Positions 41,937 through 50,444 of a DNA stretch of 64,000 nt are shown here, piece after piece. A program made the translations under genes and the position numbers. Source of the stretch: DATAAP01 sp041690495 (GTDB lineage: Bacteria > Pseudomonadota > Alphaproteobacteria > CACIAM-22H2); NCBI GenBank assembly GCA_041690495.1, contig JAWLHE010000003.1, positions 186,001-250,000 on the forward strand. Direction: 5' to 3'. Within the stretch, counting starts at the first letter, position 1. Each line of letters begins with the position of its first letter. The notes under the pieces are model-generated. The model was given only the letters and a program-made list of their open reading frames with translations. It was not told the DNA's origin and ran no database searches.

Positions 41937-42461
41937 TCAGGCCGAGGCGGCCGTCTTCTGCTTCCGCGACTTGGCGAGCTTGCGCAGGATCATGCTCCGG
42001 CGCAGCGAGGAGATGTGATCGACGAACAGCACGCCTTCGAGGTGATCGATCTCGTGCTGCAGACACACCGCGAGCAGGCCCGTGGCGTGAATCTCGCGGA
42101 TCTCGTTCTCATGGTCGAGATAGCGGACCTTGACCTCGGCCGGGCGCGTCACGTCGGCGAACTGCTCGGGAAGCGACAGGCAGCCCTCTTCGCACGGCAC
42201 CTGCTCGTCCGAAGCCCAGACGATCTCGGGATTGGCGAGCCGCAGCGGCTGGCGCGGCTCGCCATCGCGCGCCACGTCGACCACGATCACGCGCACCGCC
42301 TCGCCGAGCTGGGGTGCCGCCAGGCCGATGCCGGGGGCGGCGTACATCGTCTCCAGCATGTCGTCCATGAGCTGACGGATTTTCCCGTCGACCTTATCGA
42401 CGTGGCGGGCCTTGACCTTCAGGCGCGGGTCCGGGGCAATGAGAATTTCGCGAATTGCCAT
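41937..42461 (-). CDS. def: Peptide deformylase
   Basis: A 174-residue iron metallo-hydrolase removing formyl from nascent proteins. The three motifs are intact: GIGLAAPQ, EGCLSLPE (Cys ligand) and QHEIDHLEG (two His ligands and Glu). Type 1 deformylase. First gene of def-fmt-truA; an 82-base gap to fmt. Its promoter must lie in the 380-base gap shared with the divergent PEP mutase gene. Confidence 0.97.
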   Translation of the reverse strand: MAIREILIAPDPRLKVKARHVDKVDGKIRQLMDDMLETMYAAPGIGLAAPQLGEAVRVIVVDVARDGEPRQPLRLANPEIVWASDEQVPCEEGCLSLPEQFADVTRPAEVKVRYLDHENEIREIHATGLLAVCLQHEIDHLEGVLFVDHISSLRRSMILRKLAKSRKQKTAASA

Positions 42462-42840
42462 GGGCGTTTAGGTAGGCTGCCAAGACGGGCCGGTCAAGCG
42501 GCGCGCGGCTGCCGGACGCCTTGGCCCGGCGGGCCCCCTTTCCCGGACCGCCGCCGACGATCGCACCCTGAGCGGGGATCCATGCGTGGCGCCGCTCTCG
42601 CAGCCGCGGCCGGTTCCGCCGTTACGCCGAGCATATACCGGCACGGCCCTCGGAGCGTCCTCGAGGAGCCGATAGCAACGGCCCGCCGAGACGAAAATGA
42701 CCAGCCGCGCGGCGTCACCAGGGCCTTCCGAGGATCGACGGGCACCGTCGGACAGCGGGGGGACGATGTTTGCCGCGTCGGCCGCGCGCTGGTATCGTCC
42801 GCGCCAATTCCAACACCGCCGGTTCGGAGAGAAGACGCCG
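42462..42840. other. 379-base divergent intergenic region
   Basis: No supported gene. It should hold the promoters of def (minus) and of the PEP mutase family gene (plus). I see no clear hairpin or repeat; the GC-rich frames that cross it lack ribosome sites. Confidence 0.4.
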
Positions 42841-43707
42841 ATGAGTCCCGCCCAACGCCTTCGCGAAGTTCTGGCCGTGCCCGGCCTGCACGTCATGCCG
42901 TGCTGCTATGACGGGCTCTCGGCGAAGCTGATCGCCGGGGCCGGCTGCAAGGTCAGCTTCATGAGCGGGTTCGCCGTCTCCGCCGCCCGGCTGGGCATGC
43001 CCGACACCGGGCTGATCTCGTTCGGCGAGATGGTCGACACCGTACGCAACTGCACCGCTGCGGCGCCCGGCATGCCGATCATCGCCGACGGCGACACCGG
43101 CTACGGCAACGCGCTCAACGTGCGCCGGACGGTCACCGAGTACGCGCGCGCGGGGGCCGCCGGCGTGATGATCGAAGATCAGGTCAGCCCGAAGAAATGC
43201 GGGCATACGAAGGGCAAGCAGGTCATCTCCCGCCAGGAGGCGAGGCTGCGGATCCGTGCGGCGGTCGACGCGGCCCGCGAGGCCGGCATCCTGGTGATGG
43301 CCCGCACCGACGCGCGCGCGGTCCACGGCTTCGACGAGGCGCTGGCGCGCTGCCAGGACTTCGTCGCCGAGGGCGCCGACATGATCTTCCTCGAGGCGCC
43401 GGAGAACGCCGAGGAGATGCGCCGGTTCTGCTCGGCCATCAGGAAGCCGTGCATGGCCAACATGGTGTCCGGCGGCAGGACCCCGATCCTGCCGCCGGCG
43501 GAGCTCGAAGCGATCGGCTTCAAGCTGGCCGCGTATCCGGTCGTGCTGCTCTCCGCCGCCGTAACGGCGATCCAGCAGGCCATTGCCGCGCTGCAGCCCA
43601 ATTCGAACGCCAGCCAGCCGCCGCAGGTCACGTTCGAGGAGCTGAAGAAGGTCGTCGGCTTCCCCGAGTACTATGAGAACGAGACGCGATACCTCGCCGC
43701 CGAGTAG
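42841..43707 (+). CDS. Isocitrate lyase/PEP mutase family protein
   Basis: A 288-residue TIM-barrel enzyme of the PEP mutase superfamily, which forms or breaks C-C or P-C bonds of 2-oxo acids. The Mg-binding Asp are in IIADGDTGYGNALNV and MIEDQVSPKKCGHTKGK; the latter holds the KKCGH loop of the lyase branch. ARTDARAVHGFDEAL and FLEAPENAEEM follow. It fits best the 2,3-dimethylmalate lyase/oxaloacetate decarboxylase/carboxyphosphonoenolpyruvate mutase-like set and is shorter than isocitrate lyase. CGGAGAGAAG gives a fair ribosome site. Substrate unknown; no phosphonate genes are nearby. Confidence 0.9.
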   Translation: MSPAQRLREVLAVPGLHVMPCCYDGLSAKLIAGAGCKVSFMSGFAVSAARLGMPDTGLISFGEMVDTVRNCTAAAPGMPIIADGDTGYGNALNVRRTVTEYARAGAAGVMIEDQVSPKKCGHTKGKQVISRQEARLRIRAAVDAAREAGILVMARTDARAVHGFDEALARCQDFVAEGADMIFLEAPENAEEMRRFCSAIRKPCMANMVSGGRTPILPPAELEAIGFKLAAYPVVLLSAAVTAIQQAIAALQPNSNASQPPQVTFEELKKVVGFPEYYENETRYLAAE

Positions 43708-43715
43708 GACGCGTC

Positions 43716-43808
43716 ATGGCGTGCACGCTGTTCGAGAGATCGTGGGACGCCCGTATCGCGGGGCCGCCCGGCGACGATCATGCGCTGATCCATACCGGCG
43801 GTTCGTGA
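43716..43808 (+). pseudogene. Possible remnant of a LeuC-type dehydratase N-terminus
   Basis: A 30-codon frame from ATG 43716 reads MACTLFERSWDARIAG and then DDHALIH before it stops. Large subunits of isopropylmalate dehydratase begin TLFEKIWDAHVV followed by LLYIDRHLVHE, so the first 25 residues look like that start, after which the match ends. It sits 8 bases after the PEP mutase family gene. The match is short and could be chance. Confidence 0.3.
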
Positions 43809-43881
43809 TCATCAGCATCGAAGTAAGGAGAGGCCGTGCGGGGGGCGATCCGGCATCGGCCGCTGAACGGAAGGACTGAAC

Positions 43882-44694
43882 ATGACAAACATCCACGCCG
43901 AACTCGCTGGCGTCACACGTGTCTATCCGGCGGCAGCCGGGCGGCCGCCGCTGCATGCGCTGGGTCCCATCGCGCTGCAGCTGCGGAAAGGCGAGTTCTT
44001 CTCCGTCGTCGGCCCGTCCGGTTGCGGCAAGTCGACTCTGCTCGAGGTGCTGGCCGGACTGGCGCCGGCGAGCGAAGGGCATGTTTCGTTCGAAGGCAAG
44101 CCGGTGACGAGCCGCGCGCCGGACGGTGTCGGAGTCGTGTTCCAGGAGGACGCCAGCTTCCCCTGGCTCACGGTATGGGACAACGTCGCGTTCGGTCTCC
44201 GTCGAGCCGGCATGGAGGGCGGCGAGATCCAGAAGCGTGTCGGCGATGCGCTCGCCTTCATGGGGCTGCGCGATTTCGCCAAAGCCTACCCGGCGCAGCT
44301 CTCGGGCGGAATGCGCCAGCGCGTGTGCATCGCCCGCACGCTGGTGCTGCAACCGCGGCTGATCCTGCTCGACGAGCCGTTCGGCGCGCTCGACGCGCAG
44401 ACGCGTCTGCTGATGGGCGACGAACTGCTGCGGCTGTGGCGGCGCACCGGGGCCACGGTGCTGCTCATCACCCACGCGCTCGACGAAGCGACGATGCTTT
44501 CCGACCGGATCGGCGCAATGTCGGCCCGTCCCGGGCGCTTCATCGACATCGTCGAGACGAACTGGCCGGGCGCGCGCGACAGCCGCATCGTCGCCGAGGC
44601 GGCCTTCGGCAGGATCACGGCCCGGCTATGGGAGGCGCTGCGCGGAGAGTCGCTCAAGGCGCTCGGCTACATGCAGCCTCCGCCGGCCGCCTGA
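43882..44694 (+). CDS. ABC transporter ATP-binding protein, nitrate/sulfonate/taurine type
   Basis: A 270-residue ABC ATPase of the SsuB/TauB/NrtD family. Walker A GPSGCGKST, Q-loop VFQEDASFPWLTVWDN (the PWLTV form is typical of this family), signature LSGGMRQRV, Walker B LILLDEPFGALD and the switch His in LITHALDEA are complete. It should drive uptake of an anion such as taurine, sulfonate, nitrate or a pyrimidine precursor. No permease or binding-protein gene lies beside it, so either the partners are elsewhere or it is an orphan. GGAAGGA precedes ATG 43882. Confidence 0.93.
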   Translation: MTNIHAELAGVTRVYPAAAGRPPLHALGPIALQLRKGEFFSVVGPSGCGKSTLLEVLAGLAPASEGHVSFEGKPVTSRAPDGVGVVFQEDASFPWLTVWDNVAFGLRRAGMEGGEIQKRVGDALAFMGLRDFAKAYPAQLSGGMRQRVCIARTLVLQPRLILLDEPFGALDAQTRLLMGDELLRLWRRTGATVLLITHALDEATMLSDRIGAMSARPGRFIDIVETNWPGARDSRIVAEAAFGRITARLWEALRGESLKALGYMQPPPAA

Positions 44695-44896
44695 AGGGAC
44701 GAGCCGGCCCGGCCGGATCAGGCTCGACGTCGTCGCCGCGAATCGCTCCGTGCCTTCGGTTATGCCCTGCCGATTTCGTGGGGCGGCGTGGCTCGCCTTC
44801 ACGGCCCTGACAGACGCCGGCCTGCCGGCGCTCGACCGCCCTCTCCACAAGCGCGTATAGTCCGCCGATCCTTCCCGAGTCGCGGATTCACTGCCG

Positions 44897-46012
44897 ATGG
44901 ATGTCTCCCTGATCGTCGTTGCCGCCGCAATCGCCATGGCAGCCGTGGCGATCTTCATTGCATTGCGCGGACGCGGCGCCGACCCGGAGGTGATGCGGCT
45001 GGCACAGAGCCAGAGCGAGCTCGTCGGCAGTCTCAAGACCCTGGTCGACCAGTCGGCGGCGGCGCAATCGGCTACCGCAGAGCGGCTGCAGGCGCAGGAG
45101 CGCGCCCTGGCCAAGGCGCTCGAGGAACGCTTTTCGGAGATCACCCGGCGGATCGGCGAGAGCCTGGAGAAGTCGGCCCACGCGACCAGCACCACCATCG
45201 GCGATCTGCGCGAGCGCCTGGTCAAGATTGACGAGGCTCAAAAGAGCCTGGCCGAGCTGTCCACCCATGTCGTCAGCCTGCAGGACATCCTGTCCAACAA
45301 GCAGGCGCGCGGCGCCTTCGGCGAGGAGCAGCTCGAGGCGATCGTGCGCGACCAGCTGCCGCCCGCGCATTTCGAGTTCCAGGCCACGCTGTCGAACCAC
45401 ACCCGCGCCGACTGCCTGCTGCTCCTGCCGCCGCCGCTCGGCCCGCTCGCGATAGACGCCAAGTTCCCGCGCGAGGCCTATGACGCGCTGCGCGAGGCCG
45501 GCGGCGACGAGGCCGCGCGCAGCGCGGCGCAGCGCGCCTTCGCGGCCGCGATCACCAACCACGTCCGCGACATCGCCGACAAGTACATTATCCCCGGCGA
45601 GACCGCCGAGGCGGCGATGATGTTCGTGCCGAGCGAGGCGGTTTACTGCGAGATATACACCAGCACCAAGGACGTGGCCGACAAGGCGCGGCGCGCGCGC
45701 GTCTTCATCGTCTCGCCGACGACGCTGTGGGCCGTGCTCAACACGATGCGCGCGATCCTCAAGGACGTGCGGATGCGCGAGCAGGCCGATGCCATTCAGC
45801 GCGAGGTCGGCCTGCTGCTCGAAGATGTCGGCCGGCTGGTCAAGCGCGTCGACAATCTCGAGAGTCATTTCGCCGCCGCGGAGAAAGACGTCCGCGAGAT
45901 CCGGACCTCCACCGACAAGATCCTGCGGCGAGGCGACCGCATTCAGGACGTAGAGCTCGAGACGACCGCGCCGCCGCTCAGCTTGGTACAGCAGACCGGC
46001 TCTCAACTTTGA
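44897..46012 (+). CDS. rmuC: DNA recombination protein RmuC
   Basis: A 371-residue RmuC-family protein. Residues 5-24 form one N-terminal membrane segment (LIVVAAAIAMAAVAIFIAL), followed by a coiled coil (about 35-135) and the nuclease-like core: QARGAFGEEQLEAIVRDQLPP, AIDAKFPREAYDAL and MMFVPSEAVYCEIY, with the D-x-K of the PD-(D/E)XK fold in IDAKF. Known effect is to limit DNA inversion at short inverted repeats. Two GANTC sites (44877 and 44885) and TATAGT lie just upstream, so CcrM-type methylation may affect its promoter; this is inference. Confidence 0.93.
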   Translation: MDVSLIVVAAAIAMAAVAIFIALRGRGADPEVMRLAQSQSELVGSLKTLVDQSAAAQSATAERLQAQERALAKALEERFSEITRRIGESLEKSAHATSTTIGDLRERLVKIDEAQKSLAELSTHVVSLQDILSNKQARGAFGEEQLEAIVRDQLPPAHFEFQATLSNHTRADCLLLLPPPLGPLAIDAKFPREAYDALREAGGDEAARSAAQRAFAAAITNHVRDIADKYIIPGETAEAAMMFVPSEAVYCEIYTSTKDVADKARRARVFIVSPTTLWAVLNTMRAILKDVRMREQADAIQREVGLLLEDVGRLVKRVDNLESHFAAAEKDVREIRTSTDKILRRGDRIQDVELETTAPPLSLVQQTGSQL

Positions 46013-46146
46013 AGTAGCAAGTGCTGCAGCCGAAATCCGCCGCACGCATTTGAGTCATACGAACGGCATGGCACGCTGACACGTCTGGACCGCCCACCGA
46101 ATCGAATCGCTCCGTTAACATCGCCGGGACGATCAGGCGGGAGGCG

Positions 46147-47235
46147 ATGTTGCACGCGAGGAGCGGGATTGCGCGATGGGGTGAGCTGCGGGTCGCGGTG
46201 GTCGGCTGCGGCGCGCTGACCGAGCTGTTCTATGCGCCGGCACTCGACTGTCTGGGCGAGAGCCAGGCGCTCAGGGTCACGGCCCTGGTCGATCCGGATC
46301 CCGCGCGACCCGCGGCGATCGGCAGGACATTCCCGCAGGCCCGCCGCGGCACCGATCTCGACGCTATCGCCGACGCGGTTCTGGCGATTGTCGCCTCGCC
46401 TCCGGCCTTCCATGCCGAACAGACGATAACCCTGCTCGAACGCGGACTGCACGTCCTGTGCGAAAAGCCGATGGCGAGATCGCTCGCCGAATGCGACGCG
46501 ATGATAGCGGCGGCACGACGGAACGACCGCCTGCTGGCTGTCGGCCATTTCAAGCGGTTCTTCCCGGCCGTGCATCAGATCAGGGACTTGATCGACACCG
46601 GGGCGTTCGGATTGCCGCGCTTCTTCGACTTCATCGAGGGCGGCAAGTTCGGCTGGCCGGCACGGTCGCGCTCGTTTTTCGAGCAGCGCAGCGGCGGCGT
46701 GCTCGCCGATATCGGCGTGCATGCGCTGGACCTTACCCTGTTCTGGTTCGGCCGGCCGCAGCACCTGGCCTGCGAGGATGACGCGATGGGCGGCGTCGAC
46801 GCCAATGCCCGGGTCCGCCTGTCCTATTCCGGCGGACTGGAGGGCCGCGTCGCCGTCAGTCGGGACTGGGACACGCCGAACCGGTTCTTCTTCCAGTTCG
46901 AGCGTGGCTGGCTTGCCTGGAATCCGGTGGACGCCAATGGCTTCGAGCTCGGCTGGGGCGACAATTACGCGCTCAAGGCGACGACGCACACGATGGCGCG
47001 CGTGCTCGACCGGCCCGTCGCCGGTGCCGCAGGGGTCGCACGCCACCAGGCCTTCATGAACCAGATCGTAAATGTCGCCGACGCGATCCGCGGCGTCGGC
47101 CGGCTCGCCGTCAGCGGCGAGGAAGCCCGCAAGGTTATGGCCCTTCTGCAGACCTGCCACACGGAAAGCACATTGATCGACATGCCGTGGCTGGACGCGG
47201 CCGAGCGCGCAGGAGCGCAGGCGCTTCGATGCTGA
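46147..47235 (+). CDS. Gfo/Idh/MocA family oxidoreductase
   Basis: A 362-residue NAD(P)-dependent sugar oxidoreductase. The Rossmann motif is VAVVGCGALTELFYAPAL, and the family signature EKP is in VLCEKPMARSLAECD. The catalytic domain has GGVLADIGVHALDLTLFWFG with the conserved Asp-x-x-x-His. Substrates in the family are sugars and UDP- or myo-inositol derivatives. A short gap-free overlap of 7 bases joins it to the next gene, an NAD-dependent epimerase, so the two likely act on one sugar, perhaps for a surface glycan. Confidence 0.9.
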   Translation: MLHARSGIARWGELRVAVVGCGALTELFYAPALDCLGESQALRVTALVDPDPARPAAIGRTFPQARRGTDLDAIADAVLAIVASPPAFHAEQTITLLERGLHVLCEKPMARSLAECDAMIAAARRNDRLLAVGHFKRFFPAVHQIRDLIDTGAFGLPRFFDFIEGGKFGWPARSRSFFEQRSGGVLADIGVHALDLTLFWFGRPQHLACEDDAMGGVDANARVRLSYSGGLEGRVAVSRDWDTPNRFFFQFERGWLAWNPVDANGFELGWGDNYALKATTHTMARVLDRPVAGAAGVARHQAFMNQIVNVADAIRGVGRLAVSGEEARKVMALLQTCHTESTLIDMPWLDAAERAGAQALRC

Positions 47236-48422
47236 CCGTCGGCGTGCTCGGCGCCAGCGGCTTCATCGGCAGCCGCATCGTCGAGAAGTTTCATCTTCGA
47301 GGCGTCGCCCAAGTCGTCCCGATCGTGCGCAGCTACGCCGGGCTGGCCCGGCCATCGCGCTTCGCGCTCGAAGGGCGCATTGCCGACACGCTCGACGTCG
47401 AGGCGCTGACGAAAGCCCTGTCGGGGTGCGACATTGTCATCAATGCCGTGCTGGGGGCCTACTACCAGATCATCGCCCAGCCGCCGATCCTCTATCGCGC
47501 CGCCGAGGCCGCCGGCGTCAAGCGGATCGTCCATATCAGCACGGCGTCGGTCCACGGACAGGATCCGTCGCCCGGCACTGACGAGACGACGCCGCTGCGC
47601 GACGACCAGCCGGTCCCCTACAACAACGCCAAGGTCCGGGCCGAGCGCCAGCTGACGGCATTGCGCCGCCGCGGCCGCGTTGAGCTGGTCATCCTGCGTC
47701 CGGGCATCGTGTTCGGCCCGCGCGACATCTGGGTGGGCGAGATCGCGCGCCGCCTCCTCGACGGGACCGCCTATCTGGTCGACGGCGGCCGCGGCATCTG
47801 CAACACGGCCTATGTCGACAACCTCGTCCATGCGATCGAGCTGTCGCTCGTCGCCAGGGTCGACGGCGAGGCGTTCCTGATCGGCGATGAAGAGACGATC
47901 ACCTGGGCCGAGCTTTACGATCGCGTCGCGCGGGCGTTTCCCGGTTGCGCGCCGCCGCGCATTCTCGACGATCCGCCGTTGGCGATCGAGGGCGCCCCCC
48001 TGCTCCAGCGGGTGCGAAGCCACAAAATGTGGCGCGACGTGATGCATCTTCTCCCCGAGCCGCTGAAAGAACGGGGACACGACCATCTCCACCGGGTCGG
48101 CGATATGGTGGCGGCGCTGCGGCAGGCGCGTTCGCAAAACCGGTCGGAATGGGTGATGGCCGACGGCAGCGTTGCCCCGGTGCCGCTGGAAACCGCCAGC
48201 CTGCATCGCTGCCGCTACAAGTTCCCATCCGCCAAGGCGCGGCGCCTGCTCGGCTACACGCCGATCGTGCCGCTGGAGGATGGGCTGAGCCGCACGATCC
48301 GTTCCCAGTGCTTCGCCGGATACGAAACCGATCCCGTCTTCGCCCAGCAGGCGCGCGATTCCGCCGGGATGTTCGGACCCGGCGCCGCCCTTCAGGAGAC
48401 GCGCGACAGGGAGATCGTGTAG
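47229..48422 (+). CDS. NAD-dependent epimerase/dehydratase family protein
   Basis: A 397-residue extended SDR. GVLGASGFIGSRIV is the NAD motif, HISTASVHG supplies the catalytic Ser/Thr, and YNNAK the Tyr-x-x-x-Lys pair. LRPGIVFGPRDIW and AYVDNLVHAIELSL are the substrate region. The C-terminal 120 residues extend past the usual 310-340 (RSEWVMADGSVAPVP, SAKARRLLGYTP). It overlaps the Gfo/Idh gene by 7 bases. Its 3-prime end overlaps the convergent secreted-protein gene by 31 bases. Product sugar unknown. Confidence 0.9.
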   Translation: MLTVGVLGASGFIGSRIVEKFHLRGVAQVVPIVRSYAGLARPSRFALEGRIADTLDVEALTKALSGCDIVINAVLGAYYQIIAQPPILYRAAEAAGVKRIVHISTASVHGQDPSPGTDETTPLRDDQPVPYNNAKVRAERQLTALRRRGRVELVILRPGIVFGPRDIWVGEIARRLLDGTAYLVDGGRGICNTAYVDNLVHAIELSLVARVDGEAFLIGDEETITWAELYDRVARAFPGCAPPRILDDPPLAIEGAPLLQRVRSHKMWRDVMHLLPEPLKERGHDHLHRVGDMVAALRQARSQNRSEWVMADGSVAPVPLETASLHRCRYKFPSAKARRLLGYTPIVPLEDGLSRTIRSQCFAGYETDPVFAQQARDSAGMFGPGAALQETRDREIV

Positions 48423-49033
48423 GAGCAGTCCTGGATCTTGGGCGGCTGCGGCGTGTACGAGACGCTCGGCCCCGGGATGAACGGGATCGGTGCGCCGGCC
48501 CGCGGCTCCGGCGACGGCCGAACCTGCTGTTTCTTGGTCGCCGTCCCGGTGATGCCCCCGTCGCTGACGTTCGCCTCGATCGTGTAGCCGAAATTGCCGG
48601 TCCCGCGCATGCGCGAGCCCGAAATATAGCCGTGCACGGCATCGCGCTCGATCGGGAAGGTCAGCGAGGCGTCGAACTGGTTGCCGCGAACGCTGGCGCG
48701 AACGCTGCCGTAGAGCGGGCATTTGCCCGGCCTGGAGCCGGAGAAGCTGGCCCGGCCCTCATATTGCCGCACGGTCGTGTAGTCCTCGGGCGCACGCAGG
48801 CGGGCGCCTGGCTCCTGTTCCTCGCGCTCCTCCTGGCGACTCTGGAAAAGCTCCTGCTCTTCCGGCGTAAGGTAGCCCCGGCGGGGACGCGCCTGATCCT
48901 CGTCGCTGCGCTGCTGGCTCGGCGTCGGTGTGACCATGCCCTGGCCGAGCGCCGGCGCCGTCACGGCGAGGGGTACCGTCGCAAGGCTGGTCACGGCGAG
49001 GCCTGTCGCGGCGACGACGAACTTGAGTTTCAT
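48392..49033 (-). CDS. Secreted protein of unknown function
   Basis: A 213-residue protein with a Sec signal peptide (MKLKFVVAATGLAVTSLATVPLAV, cleavage near ALG-Q). Residues 35-75 are charged and Glu/Arg-rich (LTPEEQELFQSRQEEREEQEPG); residues 90-170 look beta-rich with Gly-Ser (YEGRASFSGSRPGKCPLYGSV, GYISGSRMRGTGNFGYTIEANV), ending with a Pro-rich loop and DCSYTISL. Two Cys may form a disulfide. ATG 49033 is preferred to 49039 because AAGGAG sits at proper distance from it. I recognise no family. Divergent from yqaA, and convergent with the epimerase. Confidence 0.75.
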   Translation of the reverse strand: MKLKFVVAATGLAVTSLATVPLAVTAPALGQGMVTPTPSQQRSDEDQARPRRGYLTPEEQELFQSRQEEREEQEPGARLRAPEDYTTVRQYEGRASFSGSRPGKCPLYGSVRASVRGNQFDASLTFPIERDAVHGYISGSRMRGTGNFGYTIEANVSDGGITGTATKKQQVRPSPEPRAGAPIPFIPGPSVSYTPQPPKIQDCSYTISLSRVS

Positions 49034-49318
49034 GCGCATTCTCCTTGTCCCGCATTATTCGGCGCGTGGCCACGCTGCACAACCTGCCCGGCCCGTCCTT
49101 GAACGCAGCAGGCGGGGTAATGCTTCCGGGCGGAAGACATCCGGACATCCGAAAACACGGTTTTATAACAGCAACATCATAGCGGCCTCGCGCGCCGCAA
49201 TGCCGCAACCTGATTGCTACGCCGGTGCGCTTGCGTGACGCGGCATCATCCTGATAAACCCGGCGAGCCTCAACCGGCCGCGCCGCTCCCAACCCTCCCG
49301 CGATCCCAAGGCACGATC
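49034..49318. other. 285-base divergent promoter region
   Basis: No supported gene. It holds a direct repeat GACATCCG-GACATCCG at about 49135-49152 and an AT-rich part (GGTTTTATAACAGCAACATCATAG) near 49160-49183 that could be promoter DNA for the plus-strand yqaA-dsbB-coq7 operon. Confidence 0.4.
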
Positions 49319-49897
49319 TTGATTCGGAATCTGTACGACTGGACGATGCGGATGGCCATGCACCGTCGCGCGCCATCGGCGCTGGCCGCAGTCTCGTTCA
49401 CCGAGAGTTCGTTCTTCCCGATCCCGCCCGACGCGATGCTGATCCCGATGGTGCTGGCCAACCCCAGGCGCGCGTGGTGGTTCGCGACGGTCTGCACGAT
49501 CGCGTCCGTTGTCGGCGGATTCTTCGGCTATGCGATCGGCTACTTCCTGCTCGAGACCATCGGTTACTGGGTGATCGACTTTTACGGGCTGCAGGCCGGC
49601 TTTGCCGAATTCCAGCAACGCTTCAACGAATGGGGCACGTGGATCATCCTGGTGAAGGGGCTGACCCCGATTCCGTACAAGCTGATCACGATCGCCAGCG
49701 GCGCCGCGCATTTCGACCTGCTCGCTTTCGCCACGGCCTCACTGGTCACACGCGCCGCGCGGTTCTTCCTGGTCGCCGCTCTGTTGCGGTGGCTCGGCCC
49801 GCCGGTCCGCATCTTCGTCGAGAAGCATCTGACCCTGGTGACGACCGCCTTCGTCGTGCTGGTCATCGGCGGCTTTGCCGCGATACGCTACCTGTGA
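49319..49897 (+). CDS. YqaA family membrane protein (VTT/DedA superfamily)
   Basis: A 192-residue membrane protein. Signatures are AAVSFTESSFFPIPPDAMLIPMVLANP and NEWGTWIILVKGLTPIPYKLITIASG, together with hydrophobic segments at about residues 20-45, 52-80, 105-125, 130-155 and 165-185. It belongs to the same superfamily as the TVP38 protein at 28769 but to the YqaA branch. No ATG fits; TTG 49319 starts at the point where relatives begin (RNLYDWTMRMA), with AAGG upstream. It precedes dsbB by 11 bases. Confidence 0.87.
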   Translation: MIRNLYDWTMRMAMHRRAPSALAAVSFTESSFFPIPPDAMLIPMVLANPRRAWWFATVCTIASVVGGFFGYAIGYFLLETIGYWVIDFYGLQAGFAEFQQRFNEWGTWIILVKGLTPIPYKLITIASGAAHFDLLAFATASLVTRAARFFLVAALLRWLGPPVRIFVEKHLTLVTTAFVVLVIGGFAAIRYL

Positions 49898-49907
49898 CGA
49901 ACGAAGC

Positions 49908-50444
49908 ATGAATACATCGGATCGACCGATGACCACCTCCTTCGATACGCGCCTGGCCGCCGCCCTGCTTCTCGCGGCCAGCGCGGCGCTGCTTGCCGGA
50001 GCGCTCGCCTTCCAGTACTGGGGTGGACTGCAGCCCTGCGTGCTGTGCCTGTGGCAGCGCTATGCGCATATCGGCGTCATGGCGTTCGCGACCCTGGCGC
50101 TGGTCGCTGGCCGGACGCAGATCGGCACGGTGCTGCTCGTCGGCTCGGGACTCGCCGCGCTGACCGGCGCCGGCATCGCCGGCTTCCATGTCGGCGTCGA
50201 GCAGCACTGGTGGCAAGGCACGGCCGAATGCGGCTCGGCCATGGGACCGGCCGCGACGGTCGAGGAGCTGCGCGCGCGCCTGCTCGCCCAGCCCGTTGTG
50301 CGCTGCGACGAAATCGCCTGGTCCCTGTTCGGCGTCTCGATGGCCGGCTACAATTTCGTGCTGTCGCTCGCGCTTGCGGCGTTCGCATTCGCGGCGGCGG
50401 CGCGCAACGGAGCAGGCCGCAGGTTGGAGGCAAGGCGCGCATGA
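49908..50444 (+). CDS. dsbB: Disulfide bond formation protein B
   Basis: A 178-residue quinone reductase of the inner membrane that reoxidises DsbA. Four membrane segments are visible. Redox Cys pair 1 is in GLQPCVLCLWQRY (C-V-L-C), pair 2 is formed by the Cys of AECGSAM and VVRCDEIAW in the second periplasmic loop. ATG 49908 is used; ATG 49929 is also possible. Its stop overlaps the coq7 start (ATGA). The pairing with a ubiquinone biosynthesis gene fits, as DsbB hands electrons to ubiquinone. Confidence 0.92.
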   Translation: MNTSDRPMTTSFDTRLAAALLLAASAALLAGALAFQYWGGLQPCVLCLWQRYAHIGVMAFATLALVAGRTQIGTVLLVGSGLAALTGAGIAGFHVGVEQHWWQGTAECGSAMGPAATVEELRARLLAQPVVRCDEIAWSLFGVSMAGYNFVLSLALAAFAFAAAARNGAGRRLEARRA

